Positions 29,153 to 38,351 of a DNA stretch of 64,000 nucleotides are shown here, piece by piece. The stretch spans positions 62,001-126,000 of the forward strand of contig JAQWQC010000031.1 in the NCBI GenBank assembly GCA_029245025.1, read 5' to 3'. Below the pieces are notes generated by a model. The model worked only from the letters and a program-made list of their open reading frames with translations. It was not told where the DNA came from and searched no databases. Position 1 is the first letter of the stretch. Each line of letters starts with the position of its first letter. The DNA comes from Rhodospirillaceae bacterium (GTDB lineage: Bacteria > Pseudomonadota > Alphaproteobacteria > Rhodospirillales > Rhodospirillaceae). The position numbers and the translations under genes were made by a program.

Positions 29153-29181
29153 AATATAGGGCGTATGGGTAACATTTGCCA
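29153..29181 (-). promoter_or_regulatory. Candidate ssrA promoter
   Basis: TATATT at 29158-29153 on the minus strand lies about 8 bases ahead of the apparent start of the tmRNA acceptor piece. A weak -35, TGGCAA, sits 17 bases further up (29181-29176). The -10 placement fits the RNA start, the -35 match is poor. Confidence 0.35.
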
Positions 29182-29207
29182 TGTTTAGAAAGATTCTTTA
29201 GTCAGGG

Positions 29208-29235
29208 TTGTTCCAACAAACAGCCGGTCTATAAA
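29208..29235 (+). promoter_or_regulatory. Candidate thyA promoter (leaderless)
   Basis: TTGTTC (29208-29213) and TATAAA (29230-29235) are 16 bases apart, and the -10 ends only 6 bases before the thyA ATG at 29242. A transcript from it would start at or next to the start codon. No ribosome site precedes the ATG. Confidence 0.4.
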
Positions 29236-29241
29236 TAGCTA

Positions 29242-30036
29242 ATGCAGCAATATCTTGATCTCATGAAACACGTGCTCGAGACCGGCGCGCAAAAAGGGGA
29301 TCGTACGGGAACCGGAACGTTATCGGTATTCGGTCACCAAGTGCGCTTCGATTTGTCGCAGGGATTTCCTGTGACCACGACGAAGAAACTCCATCTGCGA
29401 TCCATAATCATAGAGTTGTTGTGGTTTCTCCGTGGCGACACCAATATCCGGTACCTAAAACAAAATAAGGTTTCGATTTGGGACGAGTGGGCCGACGCGA
29501 ATGGCGATTTAGGCCCTATCTATGGATATCAATGGCGGTCCTGGCCGGACCCAAAGGGCGGCTCGATCGATCAAATTGAGAGGTTGCTTCACAACCTAAA
29601 ACATAATCCTGATTCAAGACGTCACATGGTTACGGCTTGGAATCCGGCCGACGTGGACTCCATGGCGCTCCCACCGTGCCATTGCTTGTTCCAGTTTTAT
29701 GTTGCTGATGGAAAGTTATCTTGCCAGTTGTATCAACGTAGCGCTGATATCTTTTTAGGCGTGCCATTTAACATCGCCTCTTATGCTTTGTTGACCCTAA
29801 TGGTTGCGCAGGTCACTGGGTATGAGCCGGGTGAGTTTGTGCATACATTTGGAGATGCACACCTTTATTCGAATCACATTGAGCAAGCAAAAACACAATT
29901 TGCACGTTCACCCAAAACGCTGCCGGTGATGAAAATTAATCCGGACGTGACTGATCTATTCTCCTTTGAACTCCCTGATTTCACGTTGGAAGGCTACGAT
30001 CCTCACCCTCATATATCGGCACCGGTTGCGGTGTAG
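29242..30036 (+). CDS. thyA: Thymidylate synthase
   Basis: Methylates dUMP to dTMP with methylene-tetrahydrofolate, producing dihydrofolate. The 264-aa product has the same length as the E. coli enzyme, with catalytic cysteine 146 in [12 protein letters not shown], the [17 protein letters not shown] block and the folate-site start [11 protein letters not shown]. folA follows 9 bases later and recycles the dihydrofolate. The ATG has no ribosome site and may head a leaderless message. Confidence 0.98.
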   Translation: MQQYLDLMKHVLETGAQKGDRTGTGTLSVFGHQVRFDLSQGFPVTTTKKLHLRSIIIELLWFLRGDTNIRYLKQNKVSIWDEWADANGDLGPIYGYQWRSWPDPKGGSIDQIERLLHNLKHNPDSRRHMVTAWNPADVDSMALPPCHCLFQFYVADGKLSCQLYQRSADIFLGVPFNIASYALLTLMVAQVTGYEPGEFVHTFGDAHLYSNHIEQAKTQFARSPKTLPVMKINPDVTDLFSFELPDFTLEGYDPHPHISAPVAV

Positions 30037-30045
30037 CAGGTGGCG

Positions 30046-30570
30046 ATGAGTGGCTCTAAAATTATGTTGTGTCTTATCATGGCAAGAGCAGAGAACGGCA
30101 CAATCGGCGCTGACAATGCATTGCCCTGGCATATTTCAGCCGACCTGAAGAATTTCAAGCGCCTCACTATGGGTAAGCCTGTGGTCATGGGGCGCAAGAC
30201 ATTCGAATCAATTGGCAAGCCGCTGAAGGGCCGTGCAAATATCGTTATAACCCGCCAAAGCGATTGGTCTGCGAGCGGAGCAATCGTTTGTCACGATATC
30301 AAAGAGGCGGTCAGAACGGCCAAAGCGCAGGCTGAAAAAGACGACGTCAATGAGGTGATGGTGATTGGCGGTGCAGAAATATATGCCCGTGTGATTAACG
30401 ACGCAGATCGCTTTTATCTTACAGAATTACACCGACCTTACGAGGGCGATGCATGGTTTGCGGCACCTGACAAAACGAAATGGGGCGAGACGTCGCGGGA
30501 GCGGTTTGGCCCGGATGAAGAAGGTGGCCCGTCATATAGTTTCGTTTGTTTCGACCGCCGAAAAGTCTAA
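30046..30570 (+). CDS. folA: Dihydrofolate reductase
   Basis: Reduces dihydrofolate to tetrahydrofolate with NADPH. The 174-aa product shows NALPWHISADLKNFK, MGRKTFESIGKPLKGR and VMVIGGAEIY, the substrate and cofactor motifs of the family. I use the ATG at 30046, preceded by AGGTGG; a GTG two codons earlier (30040) is in frame. Forms a pair with thyA. Its stop touches the stop of the convergent mrp gene with no gap. Confidence 0.96.
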   Translation: MSGSKIMLCLIMARAENGTIGADNALPWHISADLKNFKRLTMGKPVVMGRKTFESIGKPLKGRANIVITRQSDWSASGAIVCHDIKEAVRTAKAQAEKDDVNEVMVIGGAEIYARVINDADRFYLTELHRPYEGDAWFAAPDKTKWGETSRERFGPDEEGGPSYSFVCFDRRKV

Positions 30571-31671
30571 TCACGACCCCATCGCAATTGTCGGCAAGGG
30601 TTTTGTTGTGCCGTCATCCAGTTTAGCGGCAATCTTGGCCGCGATATTAAGATAGGCTTTTGCATTAGAACTTTCTGGATCGGCCATGACGATAGGTGTG
30701 CCCGCATCTGATGTTTCTCGAATTTTGAGATCAAGCGGGAGGCCGCCAAGAAAATCAGTTTCTAGTTCCTTCGCGGTTTTTTCCGCGCCTCCGGTGCTGA
30801 AAATATCTTCTCGATGCCCACAAGACGAACATATGTAGTGGCTCATATTTTCGATCATACCGAGGATGGGAACTTCCACTTTGCGAAACATGTTGAGGCC
30901 TTTGCGCGCGTCAAGCAGGGCGATGTCTTGGGGGGTTGAGACGATAACAGCTCCCGCGAGAGGGACCCGCTGTGACATAGTCAATTGGGTATCGCCCGTG
31001 CCCGGCGGCATGTCGACGACCATGATATCAATGTCTCCCCAGTCCACATCTTTGAGCATTTGTTCCAGAGCGCCCATGACCATAGGACCACGCCAGACCA
31101 CCGGATTGTCTTCCGCTACCATGAACCCGATTGACATGACCTTTACGCCATGATTTTCCAATGGGTGAACCTTGGTGCCGTCTGAGTGAGGTTTCTGTCC
31201 TGCCAGACCAAGCATGCGTGGCATTGATGGACCAAAAATGTCGGCATCGAATAGGGCGACGCGCTTTCCGAGCTTAGCAAGCGCGACCGCGACATTTACA
31301 GCTGTAGTAGACTTGCCAACGCCGCCTTTACCAGAGGCAATGGCGACGATTGACTGAATGCCAGGGAGGGCAAGTTGCTCTCGTCCGCTGCCTTCCTTTG
31401 GCTTTGAACTTTGTGCTTCCTTTTTCTCTGCCGTCAGGACCACTGCGGCAGACAGCACGCCAGGTAAATCGTACACCGCTTTTTCGGCTTTGGCCCGAAC
31501 GGGCTCTAGCTTAGGGCCTAGATCGGGCGGGACCTCCAGGGCAAACGCGACGTGGCCGTCCTTGATAACAATATTCTGGACCCAGCCACGGGCTGTCACG
31601 TCTAGGCCCTCAGCCCCAGAATCCACGGACTTGAGAGCATCAATAATGTGGTCCTTGGTGACTTGGGTCAC
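30571..31671 (-). CDS. mrp: Mrp/ApbC iron-sulfur cluster carrier ATPase
   Basis: P-loop ATPase that carries 4Fe-4S clusters to target proteins. From the GTG at 31671 the product is 366 aa: an N-terminal MIP18-like domain (TKDHIIDALKSV), a deviant Walker A (ASGKGGVGKST), Walker B region VVDMPPGTGD, and the cluster-binding CSSCGH pair of cysteines. I prefer this GTG since GGAGA lies 8 bases upstream and the family begins here; the frame is open to 31764 (other starts 31731, 31764). Confidence 0.92.
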   Translation of the reverse strand: MTQVTKDHIIDALKSVDSGAEGLDVTARGWVQNIVIKDGHVAFALEVPPDLGPKLEPVRAKAEKAVYDLPGVLSAAVVLTAEKKEAQSSKPKEGSGREQLALPGIQSIVAIASGKGGVGKSTTAVNVAVALAKLGKRVALFDADIFGPSMPRMLGLAGQKPHSDGTKVHPLENHGVKVMSIGFMVAEDNPVVWRGPMVMGALEQMLKDVDWGDIDIMVVDMPPGTGDTQLTMSQRVPLAGAVIVSTPQDIALLDARKGLNMFRKVEVPILGMIENMSHYICSSCGHREDIFSTGGAEKTAKELETDFLGGLPLDLKIRETSDAGTPIVMADPESSNAKAYLNIAAKIAAKLDDGTTKPLPTIAMGS

Positions 31672-31792
31672 TCTTGAAATCTCCGTTAAATCTTCCCATG
31701 TCGGTACCAATACCGAAAAAGCCTTAGACATGGTCTGGGCCCGCGTTGCGCCACCCCGGTACATGTCATATAAGGCCGGGACACTTAAATTT

Positions 31793-31814
31793 GGTCACCA
31801 ACGCAGCGGTGACC
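31793..31814. repeat. Inverted repeat in mrp-hflK divergent gap
   Basis: GGTCACC, 8-base spacer, GGTGACC: perfect 7-bp arms at operator-like spacing between the divergent mrp and hflK genes, 24 bases ahead of the hflK start. Could bind a dimeric regulator; no protein can be assigned. Confidence 0.45.
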
Positions 31815-31837
31815 GCTCGTAATGAAGGGATACTCCA

Positions 31838-32950
31838 GTGTTCTGGAAACAACAAGGTAGTGGTCCATGGGGCGGCGGTAGTTCAGGAGATTCTGGCCGG
31901 CGGAACAGCGGCGGCGGCGGAAGCTCCTGGGGTGGTGAACCACCCCCGGATTTAGAGGAACTGCTAAAGCGGAGCCAAGACCGGGTGAGGCAATTCATGC
32001 CTGGGGGTATGGGCTCGTCACGCGGTATCATAATTATTGTCGCGGTCTTTTTGTTTTTCTGGGCTGCTAGTGGTTTCTACCGGGTCCAGCCTGATGAACA
32101 GGGCGTTGAACTACTGTTCGGTCGCTATGTAAAGACCACACAACCTGGTCTTAACTACTGGTTCCCCGCACCAATTGGCGAAATTCAAACGCCTAAAGTA
32201 ACCCTAACCAACCAAATTACGGTTGGTTTCAGGGGGGTGCCAAATACAACCAACCAGCGTGACGTGCCGCAGGAGAGTCTCATGCTGACTGGCGATGAAA
32301 ACATCGTCGATGTGGATTTTGTGGTGCAATGGCGTATTCGCGAGGCTGGTGATTTCCTCTTCAATATTCGAGCGCCGGAGCAAACTGTTAAGTTGGCTGC
32401 AGAGAGCGCGATGAGAGAAGTCGTTGGCCAAAACACCCTCGACTTTGTCACCACGGGTGGTCGTGAAGTTGTTGGCCAAACCGCACAAACGGTGCTGCAA
32501 GAAATTCTCGATAGCTATGGTTCAGGTATTAGCATCCTGGAAATAAGAGTGCAGGGTGCGAATCCACCTCCAGAAGTAATTGATGCGTTTAATGATGTGC
32601 AGCGCGCTAATCAGGACCAAGAGCGGTTGCGTAATGAAGCGACCGCCTATCGAAATGATATTGTCCCGCGCGCAAAGGGTGAAGCTTCTCGTATGGTCGA
32701 GAATGCATCGGCCGAAAAAGAAAAATTGATTCGTGAGGCCGAAGGTCAGGCGCAACGCTTTGACGCATTTTACCAGACCTACAAAAATGACAAGGATGTG
32801 ACGTCACGCCGCCTCTACCTAGAAGCGATGCAAGAGGTCTACAGCCGGTCAGATAAAGTTATTATGGATGAGAATGGCCAAGGCAGCGGTGTCGTGCCTT
32901 ATTTACCGCTCAACGAGTTGCGCGGCACTCGACCGCAAGGAGACAACTGA
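31838..32950 (+). CDS. hflK: HflK, FtsH protease modulator subunit
   Basis: Membrane SPFH (band 7) protein that forms a cage with HflC around FtsH. The 370-aa product has a glycine- and proline-rich cytoplasmic tail (residues 6-36), one membrane segment at about 64-80, an SPFH domain (ENIVDVDFVVQWRI) and a coiled-coil tail. It begins at a GTG with GAAGGGA 7 bases upstream. The stop overlaps the hflC start. Confidence 0.96.
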   Translation: MFWKQQGSGPWGGGSSGDSGRRNSGGGGSSWGGEPPPDLEELLKRSQDRVRQFMPGGMGSSRGIIIIVAVFLFFWAASGFYRVQPDEQGVELLFGRYVKTTQPGLNYWFPAPIGEIQTPKVTLTNQITVGFRGVPNTTNQRDVPQESLMLTGDENIVDVDFVVQWRIREAGDFLFNIRAPEQTVKLAAESAMREVVGQNTLDFVTTGGREVVGQTAQTVLQEILDSYGSGISILEIRVQGANPPPEVIDAFNDVQRANQDQERLRNEATAYRNDIVPRAKGEASRMVENASAEKEKLIREAEGQAQRFDAFYQTYKNDKDVTSRRLYLEAMQEVYSRSDKVIMDENGQGSGVVPYLPLNELRGTRPQGDN

Positions 32951-33822
32951 TGAAATCGGGTAATCTGCTCGCTCTTGGCGTCATTGTTCTTGTTAGTGCG
33001 ATTGCTCTAACAGGCACACTCTTCACGGTTCATCAAACACAACAGGCAATTGTGCTGCAACTTGGTGAAACAAAACGCGTTATCGTAGAGCCAGGTCTTC
33101 ACTATAAAATCCCCCTGATTCAGAACGTAGTCTATTACGACAACCGTGTTTTGGATTTGGACCCACCAAGCCAAGAGATGCCTCTAGTCAATCAGCTCCG
33201 TATTATTGTCGACGCGTTTGCGCGTTACCGAATTGTTGACCCTCTCACATTCTATCAAGCCGTCCGCACAGAAATTGGTTTTCGTGACCGATTTGGGACC
33301 ATTTTGAACGGTAGTGTGAGGGATGCGTTGGGGCAGGCTGAATTGGCTGATCTTCTCACCAAAAAGCGCGTTGAGGTTATGCAAGAGATTACACGCGGTG
33401 TTAGTCGCCGAGCGCCTGAGTTTGGTGTTGAAGTGGTGGACGTTCGTATCGGGCGCACAGACTTACCGCCAGAGACCAGCCAGTCTGTATACAATCGCAT
33501 GCGTTCTGACCGTATTGCCCAGGCGGCGCTGCTGCGCGGACAAGGGCAAGAAACAAAGGCTCGTATCGAAGCCGAGGCAGACCGGGAAAGAACAATTATT
33601 CTCGCCGATGCTGAGCGTGAGGCTCAGATTCAACTCGGAGATGGCGAAGCACAAAGCCGAAAGATCCTCAACGAAGTCCACGGCAAAGACCCTGAATTTT
33701 ATGCGTTCATGCGGTCCATGGAGGCTTATCGCGAGTCCTTGACCGAAGGGACAACGATGATCCTAAGTCCGGACTCAGAATTCTTTCGATTTTTTGACGC
33801 CCTACCTGTGTCGCGCGACTAG
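32950..33822 (+). CDS. hflC: HflC, FtsH protease modulator subunit
   Basis: Partner of HflK. The 290-aa product has an N-terminal membrane segment (about residues 5-25), an SPFH domain (TVHQTQQAIVLQLGE; VDAFARYRIVDPL) and a long coiled-coil rich in R, E and A (EAEADRERTIILADAERE). The TGATG overlap with hflK points to coupled translation at 1:1 output, matching the alternating HflK/HflC cage. Confidence 0.96.
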   Translation: MKSGNLLALGVIVLVSAIALTGTLFTVHQTQQAIVLQLGETKRVIVEPGLHYKIPLIQNVVYYDNRVLDLDPPSQEMPLVNQLRIIVDAFARYRIVDPLTFYQAVRTEIGFRDRFGTILNGSVRDALGQAELADLLTKKRVEVMQEITRGVSRRAPEFGVEVVDVRIGRTDLPPETSQSVYNRMRSDRIAQAALLRGQGQETKARIEAEADRERTIILADAEREAQIQLGDGEAQSRKILNEVHGKDPEFYAFMRSMEAYRESLTEGTTMILSPDSEFFRFFDALPVSRD

Positions 33823-33902
33823 TTGGTTCGAAGCCAGATCCCTTACTTTTGTGGTGGAGGTCGGCCTTGGATTACGAAACTGACAGAAAGATACTGTGTA
33901 CC

Positions 33903-33931
33903 GTTGAATGTGTTGTTGAACGCCCTCATTT
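33903..33931 (+). promoter_or_regulatory. Candidate RpoH-type promoter of degP
   Basis: GTTGAAT (33903-33909) and CCTCATTT (33924-33931), spaced 14 bases, resemble the sigma-32 consensus (CTTGAA ... CCCCATNT) with one mismatch in each core block. It lies about 60 bases ahead of degP in a 170-base gap after hflC. The gap otherwise holds only the strong ribosome site AAAGGAGG. Confidence 0.4.
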
Positions 33932-33992
33932 CAGACAAAAACAGTTGTTAAGGCATCGGGGACAGCCACGTTAAACCAAAGGAGGCCCTTCA

Positions 33993-35531
33993 ATGGCCCG
34001 CACTGCTTCTTTTTCCAAACCTGATACTGCAGGGACTAACGTCCTCGCCCTGTGGGGTGCTGCAGTTGGCATAGCACTCGTGTTGGTAATGTTTCCCAGA
34101 CTTGCCGACGCTCAGCGTGTCCCCCAGACATTTGCAGACGTTGTGGAAGACATTATTCCCGCCGTGGTGAACATCTCGACGACTCAGATTGTCGAGCAGC
34201 GGAACCGAAGCCGGCGTAGCCTTCCGCAGATGCCGCGTGGTGGTCCGTGGGAAGACATGTTCAAGGATTTCCTCGAGCAATTTGGTGACCAACTGCCCCA
34301 GGATCGAGATGGTGGTGATGACGACCGGCCTAGTCGTCGCGCGTCTTCCCTAGGGTCGGGCTTTATCATTGAGTCTGACGGTCTCGTGGTTACCAACAAC
34401 CATGTCATCGAGAATGCCGATGAAATCAATGTTGTCCTGGCCGACAATACTATTTTAAAAGCGACGGTCATCGGCCGTGACCCGAAAGTCGATCTCGCCC
34501 TTCTCAAAGTTGAAGCGGATGATCCGCTGCCGACAGTGAAGTGGGGCGACTCAGATGAGATGCGTGTAGGGGACTGGTCTGTCGCTATCGGTAACCCGTT
34601 CGGCATTGGTGTTACAGTCACGGCCGGAATTGTCTCGGCTCGCTCACGTCAGCTCAGTAACGGTAATGCCTACGACGATTACATTCAGACAGATGCAGCG
34701 ATTAATCGCGGCAATTCAGGTGGTCCACTTATCAATATGAGCGGAGAGGTTATTGGCATTAACACGGCGATCTTCTCTCCAACGGGTGCCAGTGTTGGGA
34801 TCGGGTTTGCTTCACCGTCCAATCTTGCGCGGTCTGTTATCGAAGATCTAAATGAATTCGGCCGTACCCGGCGCGGCTGGTTGGGCGTTAAGATTCAAAC
34901 GGTAACGCCTGAGATTGCGGAGAGCCTTGGATTGGATAGCGCTCGAGGGGCGTTGGTGGCTGAACTGGTTGAGGATAGCCCCGCAGAAAAAGCTGGCATA
35001 GAGCCCAGTGATGTCATTCTGACCTTCGATGGTCAGCCGGTCGAGGAGATGCGTCAATTGCCACTAATTGTCGCTGAAACCGACATCGACAAGCGCGTTA
35101 AAGTAACTGTGTGGCGCAATGGTAAAGAAAAGAACCTGAATGTCCGGATTGCCGAGCTTGATGAAGAAGAAGTGCAAGTTTCTGCGCGCTCAGACTCAGG
35201 CCCACGAAATAGCGAGCCGGATCGTAAGGAAATTGATGGGCTTGGCGTGACTGTTGCAGAGCTGACTTCTGATATTCGCACTCAGTATGATCTTCCTGAG
35301 GAAATTACGGGGCTTGTCATTGTTGATGTAGACGGAAATACCGACGCAGCCGAGAAGGGCCTGCGTCGAGGCGATATTATTGCCGAGGTGCAGCAGACGC
35401 CTGTCGAAACTGCTGCGGATGCAGAGGAAGTGATTGCCGACGCGCGAAAGAAAGGCCGAAGCGTTGTCTTGTTGCGTGTCCAATCTGGTGATGATTTTCG
35501 TCTAGTCCCCGTAAGGATCGTCAAAAGCTAA
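33993..35531 (+). CDS. degP: DegP/HtrA-like periplasmic serine protease
   Basis: Envelope protease and chaperone for misfolded proteins. The 512-aa product has a membrane or signal segment at about residues 17-38, a trypsin-like domain with histidine 137 (TNNHVIENA), aspartate 167 (VDLALLKVE) and serine 242 (GNSGGPL), then two PDZ domains (from about 290 and 405, including RGWLGVKIQTV). A perfect AAAGGAGG ribosome site precedes the ATG. The hflK-hflC-degP order is standard in Alphaproteobacteria. Confidence 0.96.
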   Translation: MARTASFSKPDTAGTNVLALWGAAVGIALVLVMFPRLADAQRVPQTFADVVEDIIPAVVNISTTQIVEQRNRSRRSLPQMPRGGPWEDMFKDFLEQFGDQLPQDRDGGDDDRPSRRASSLGSGFIIESDGLVVTNNHVIENADEINVVLADNTILKATVIGRDPKVDLALLKVEADDPLPTVKWGDSDEMRVGDWSVAIGNPFGIGVTVTAGIVSARSRQLSNGNAYDDYIQTDAAINRGNSGGPLINMSGEVIGINTAIFSPTGASVGIGFASPSNLARSVIEDLNEFGRTRRGWLGVKIQTVTPEIAESLGLDSARGALVAELVEDSPAEKAGIEPSDVILTFDGQPVEEMRQLPLIVAETDIDKRVKVTVWRNGKEKNLNVRIAELDEEEVQVSARSDSGPRNSEPDRKEIDGLGVTVAELTSDIRTQYDLPEEITGLVIVDVDGNTDAAEKGLRRGDIIAEVQQTPVETAADAEEVIADARKKGRSVVLLRVQSGDDFRLVPVRIVKS

Positions 35532-35560
35532 CGCTGAAGCGTTGTAAGTAGGGGCGGTCC

Positions 35561-36013
35561 ATGCGCGTCGACTTTTATCATTTACAGAAGTGGCCCTTGG
35601 AACGCGCCTTGCCGCAAATCTTGACAAAAGTACGCCAGGCAGGTCATCGAGCCGTTATATTGGCGGGCTCAGTTGAGCGTGTTGAAAGCTTGAGTAATGC
35701 GCTTTGGACCCACGACCCCAATTCCTGGCTGGCCAACGGCACAGCGAAAGATGGCCATGCGGCAGACCAGCCTATTTGGCTAACGGATCGGGCAGAGAAT
35801 CCAAATGAAGCCTCAGTCTTGGTTGTGACCGATAGCATTGCGCCGGCCGATTTGGCGGCTTATGCGCGGTGCCTGGATTTGTTCGACGGTAATGATACAG
35901 ATGCCATTTGCGCGGCCCGCGATCGCTGGCAAAACGCCCGGGACGAGGGACATGAATTGCATTATTGGCAGCAGACAGATCGGGGGGGATGGGAAGAAAA
36001 AGCCCAGGCGTAG
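35561..36013 (+). CDS. holC: DNA polymerase III subunit chi
   Basis: Accessory subunit linking the clamp loader to single-strand-binding protein. The 150-aa product begins MRVDFYHLQKWPLERALP, typical for HolC, and has an ILAGSVERVESLSNALW block, a WLANGTAKDGHAADQPIWL block and RDRWQNARDEGHELHYW near the end. It follows degP by 29 bases. A G7 run lies near the 3' end. Confidence 0.9.
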   Translation: MRVDFYHLQKWPLERALPQILTKVRQAGHRAVILAGSVERVESLSNALWTHDPNSWLANGTAKDGHAADQPIWLTDRAENPNEASVLVVTDSIAPADLAAYARCLDLFDGNDTDAICAARDRWQNARDEGHELHYWQQTDRGGWEEKAQA

Positions 36014-36149
36014 GAACTCGAGCCGTCATTCCTATCCCAGCGCTTGCGTGTTGCTTCAACGCGTCCTGTTGGCTATAACCCGCGCGGCTCAGGCCGATAT
36101 ACTGATTTCGGTTTCCCCAATTTTTTTGATGAAAATGGACGCATAAACC

Positions 36150-36572
36150 ATGGCCCTAGAACGGACTTTCTCTATTATCAAACCAGACGCCACACGCCGG
36201 AATTTGACCGGAAAAGTTATTTCCATGCTTGAAGAGGGTGGCCTCCGCGTTGTCGCTCAAAAGCGCGTAAAGCTGGATCAAGCCAAGGCCGAGGGGTTTT
36301 ATGCAGTTCATAAAGAGCGCCCCTTTTTCAACGACCTTTGTGCCTTCATGACGTCTGGGCCAGTAATTGTGCAAGTTCTCGAAGGTGAGAATGCTGTGGC
36401 CCGTAATCGTGAAATTATGGGGGCCACGAATCCTGCAGACGCTGACGAAGGAACAATCCGTAAAACGCTGGCAGAGAGCATAGAAGCCAATTCAGTGCAC
36501 GGATCAGATTCGTTAGAGAATGCGGCAATTGAAATTGCCTTTTTCTTTAATAACGACGAAATCGTCGGATAA
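36150..36572 (+). CDS. ndk: Nucleoside diphosphate kinase
   Basis: Transfers the gamma-phosphate of ATP to other nucleoside diphosphates through a phosphohistidine. The 140-aa product has the usual length, starts [15 protein letters not shown], and carries the catalytic histidine 117 in NSVHGSDS. There is no convincing ribosome site ahead of the ATG. A 136-base gap upstream contains a TATACT element but no clear -35. Confidence 0.98.
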   Translation: MALERTFSIIKPDATRRNLTGKVISMLEEGGLRVVAQKRVKLDQAKAEGFYAVHKERPFFNDLCAFMTSGPVIVQVLEGENAVARNREIMGATNPADADEGTIRKTLAESIEANSVHGSDSLENAAIEIAFFFNNDEIVG

Positions 36573-36602
36573 CAGCTAGTCTGTTTAGGGGTCAAAACGC
36601 TG

Positions 36603-37226
36603 ATGACGCCTCTGCCGCGACGCCCACGCCTCAGTTTTTTTGTGTCTCACCGGGGTAGCAATATGCGGGCCATTGTCTCGGCGTGTCAGACAGGTGCTTT
36701 AGCCGCTGATCCAGTTCTACTCATCAGCAACAATCGGACAAGTGCTGCACTTAATTGGGCCGCAGAGAATGGTTTGCCCCATGCGCATCTCAGCCCGAAA
36801 AGCAGCGGATCAGAAGATGCGCTCGATCAAGCACACCTTGACGCGCTGCAAGAGGCAGGAGCCGATCTAATTATTCTTGCGGGCTATATGCGCAAGATTG
36901 GTCCGAGGGTGTTAAACGCGTTCAGCAACCGCATTCTCAATATTCATCCGGCGTTGCTGCCCAAATACGGGGGGCAGGGCATGTATGGTCACCACGTACA
37001 TGAAGCCGTTGTTTCCAATAAGGAATCAGAATCCGGAGTGACTGTTCACCTGGTCGACGACGAATATGACACTGGTCCAATTATTGCCCAGGCCAAGGTG
37101 CCGGTTTTCCGCGAAGATACACCTGATGACGTGTCGGCGCGGGTGCTGGTTCAGGAGCATCGCTTTTTCTCGGAAACTTTGATCCGTATCGTGTCAGGCG
37201 AGATTGATCTGGATGCCTTAGGCTAA
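36603..37226 (+). CDS. purN: Phosphoribosylglycinamide formyltransferase
   Basis: Formylates glycinamide ribonucleotide with formyl-tetrahydrofolate in purine synthesis. The 207-aa product has [10 protein letters not shown] (residues 15-24), the catalytic [12 protein letters not shown] with histidine 115, and the [16 protein letters not shown] loop. It converges on purM, with the two 3' ends overlapping by 9 bases. Confidence 0.97.
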   Translation: MTPLPRRPRLSFFVSHRGSNMRAIVSACQTGALAADPVLLISNNRTSAALNWAAENGLPHAHLSPKSSGSEDALDQAHLDALQEAGADLIILAGYMRKIGPRVLNAFSNRILNIHPALLPKYGGQGMYGHHVHEAVVSNKESESGVTVHLVDDEYDTGPIIAQAKVPVFREDTPDDVSARVLVQEHRFFSETLIRIVSGEIDLDALG

Positions 37227-38351
37227 ACCCCAGGCATCAGTCAGTTGACTGATACGCACTGAGCCACCGTCGCCCTGTTCTGAGACGGTGCCAAGGCGCC
37301 GGGGCTGTTCTCCGTTTTCCGATAGAACGTTCATCGCATGTTGTTCGTTTTCGGCCGAGACGATCACTGTCATACCGATTCCGCAATTAAATGTCCTAGC
37401 CATCTCAACGGCGGACATGCCGCCTGCTTCGCCAAGCCATGCCATCATTGGGGGTAGGGTTAGAGCATTTGCATTCAGGTTAACGGCCAACCTTTTGGGC
37501 AACACACGAGGGATATTCTCCAGCAGTCCACCGCCTGTGATGTGAGCAAAGCCGTGTGCTAGGTCGGCTTTAACCAACGCAAGGCAGGGTTTGATGTAAA
37601 TTCGGGTTGGAGTTAGCAAAGCTTCGCCCAGTGATTTTGACGAATCAAACGGGGCGGGATCGTCATAACTAAGACCGGCGACTTCAACCACTTTTCTAAT
37701 TAGGGAGTAGCCATTCGAGTGAAATCCAGAAGAGGGCAGGCCAAGTACGACATCGCCGACACCAATGTCGCGCGGTAAAATTCCATCCCGTTCAACAGCG
37801 CCGACAGAGAATCCAGCAAGGTCGTACTCATTCTTGCCATAGAGTCCTGGCATCTCAGCGGTCTCGCCCCCGATTAAGGCGCAACCGGCTTCGCGGCAAC
37901 CGGCGGCAATCCCGCTAATGACAGAGGTCGCCGCTTCGATAGAAAGTTTGCCGGTTGCAAAATAGTCGAGAAAAAAGAGAGGTTCTGCACCTTGGACGAC
38001 CAGATCATTCACACACATGGCCACTAAGTCGATACCTACGGTGTCGTGGCGATCAGCTTCAATGGCGACCAATAACTTGGTCCCGACGCCATCATTACTA
38101 GCGATCAGCACTGGATCTTTGTATCCGGTTGCCTTGAGGTCAAAGAGGCCTCCGAAGCCGCCAAGGGCCGAATCGGCGCCACTTCGACCCGTCGATTTGG
38201 CGAGTGGCTTTATGGCTTCCACCAGGGCGTTGCCGGCGTCAATATCGACCCCGGCGTCTTTGTAGGTTAAACCGTTGGAACGGCGGCCATCGGCCTGAGA
38301 GGACTTAGAAATGTCGGCCTCACTTAGCGCGGCGAAAAGAAGACGTACCAT
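37218..38351 (-). CDS. purM: Phosphoribosylformylglycinamidine cyclo-ligase (AIR synthetase)
   Basis: Closes the imidazole ring of FGAM with ATP, the fifth step of purine synthesis. From the ATG at 38351 the product is 377 aa with [38 protein letters not shown] and GGETAEMPG, the family signatures. The frame stays open upstream to 38519, but that part is antisense to the signal peptide of the next gene. The chosen start lies 41 bases inside the head-to-head DUF2066 gene, and no other ATG, GTG or TTG exists before the conserved LTYKDAG. Confidence 0.93.
   Translation of the reverse strand: MVRLLFAALSEADISKSSQADGRRSNGLTYKDAGVDIDAGNALVEAIKPLAKSTGRSGADSALGGFGGLFDLKATGYKDPVLIASNDGVGTKLLVAIEADRHDTVGIDLVAMCVNDLVVQGAEPLFFLDYFATGKLSIEAATSVISGIAAGCREAGCALIGGETAEMPGLYGKNEYDLAGFSVGAVERDGILPRDIGVGDVVLGLPSSGFHSNGYSLIRKVVEVAGLSYDDPAPFDSSKSLGEALLTPTRIYIKPCLALVKADLAHGFAHITGGGLLENIPRVLPKRLAVNLNANALTLPPMMAWLGEAGGMSAVEMARTFNCGIGMTVIVSAENEQHAMNVLSENGEQPRRLGTVSEQGDGGSVRISQLTDAWGLA

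Noticed and set aside
35982-35988. G7 run in holC as a slippage site
   Set aside because: It lies a few codons from the end of a small accessory gene; nothing in the context suggests phase variation.
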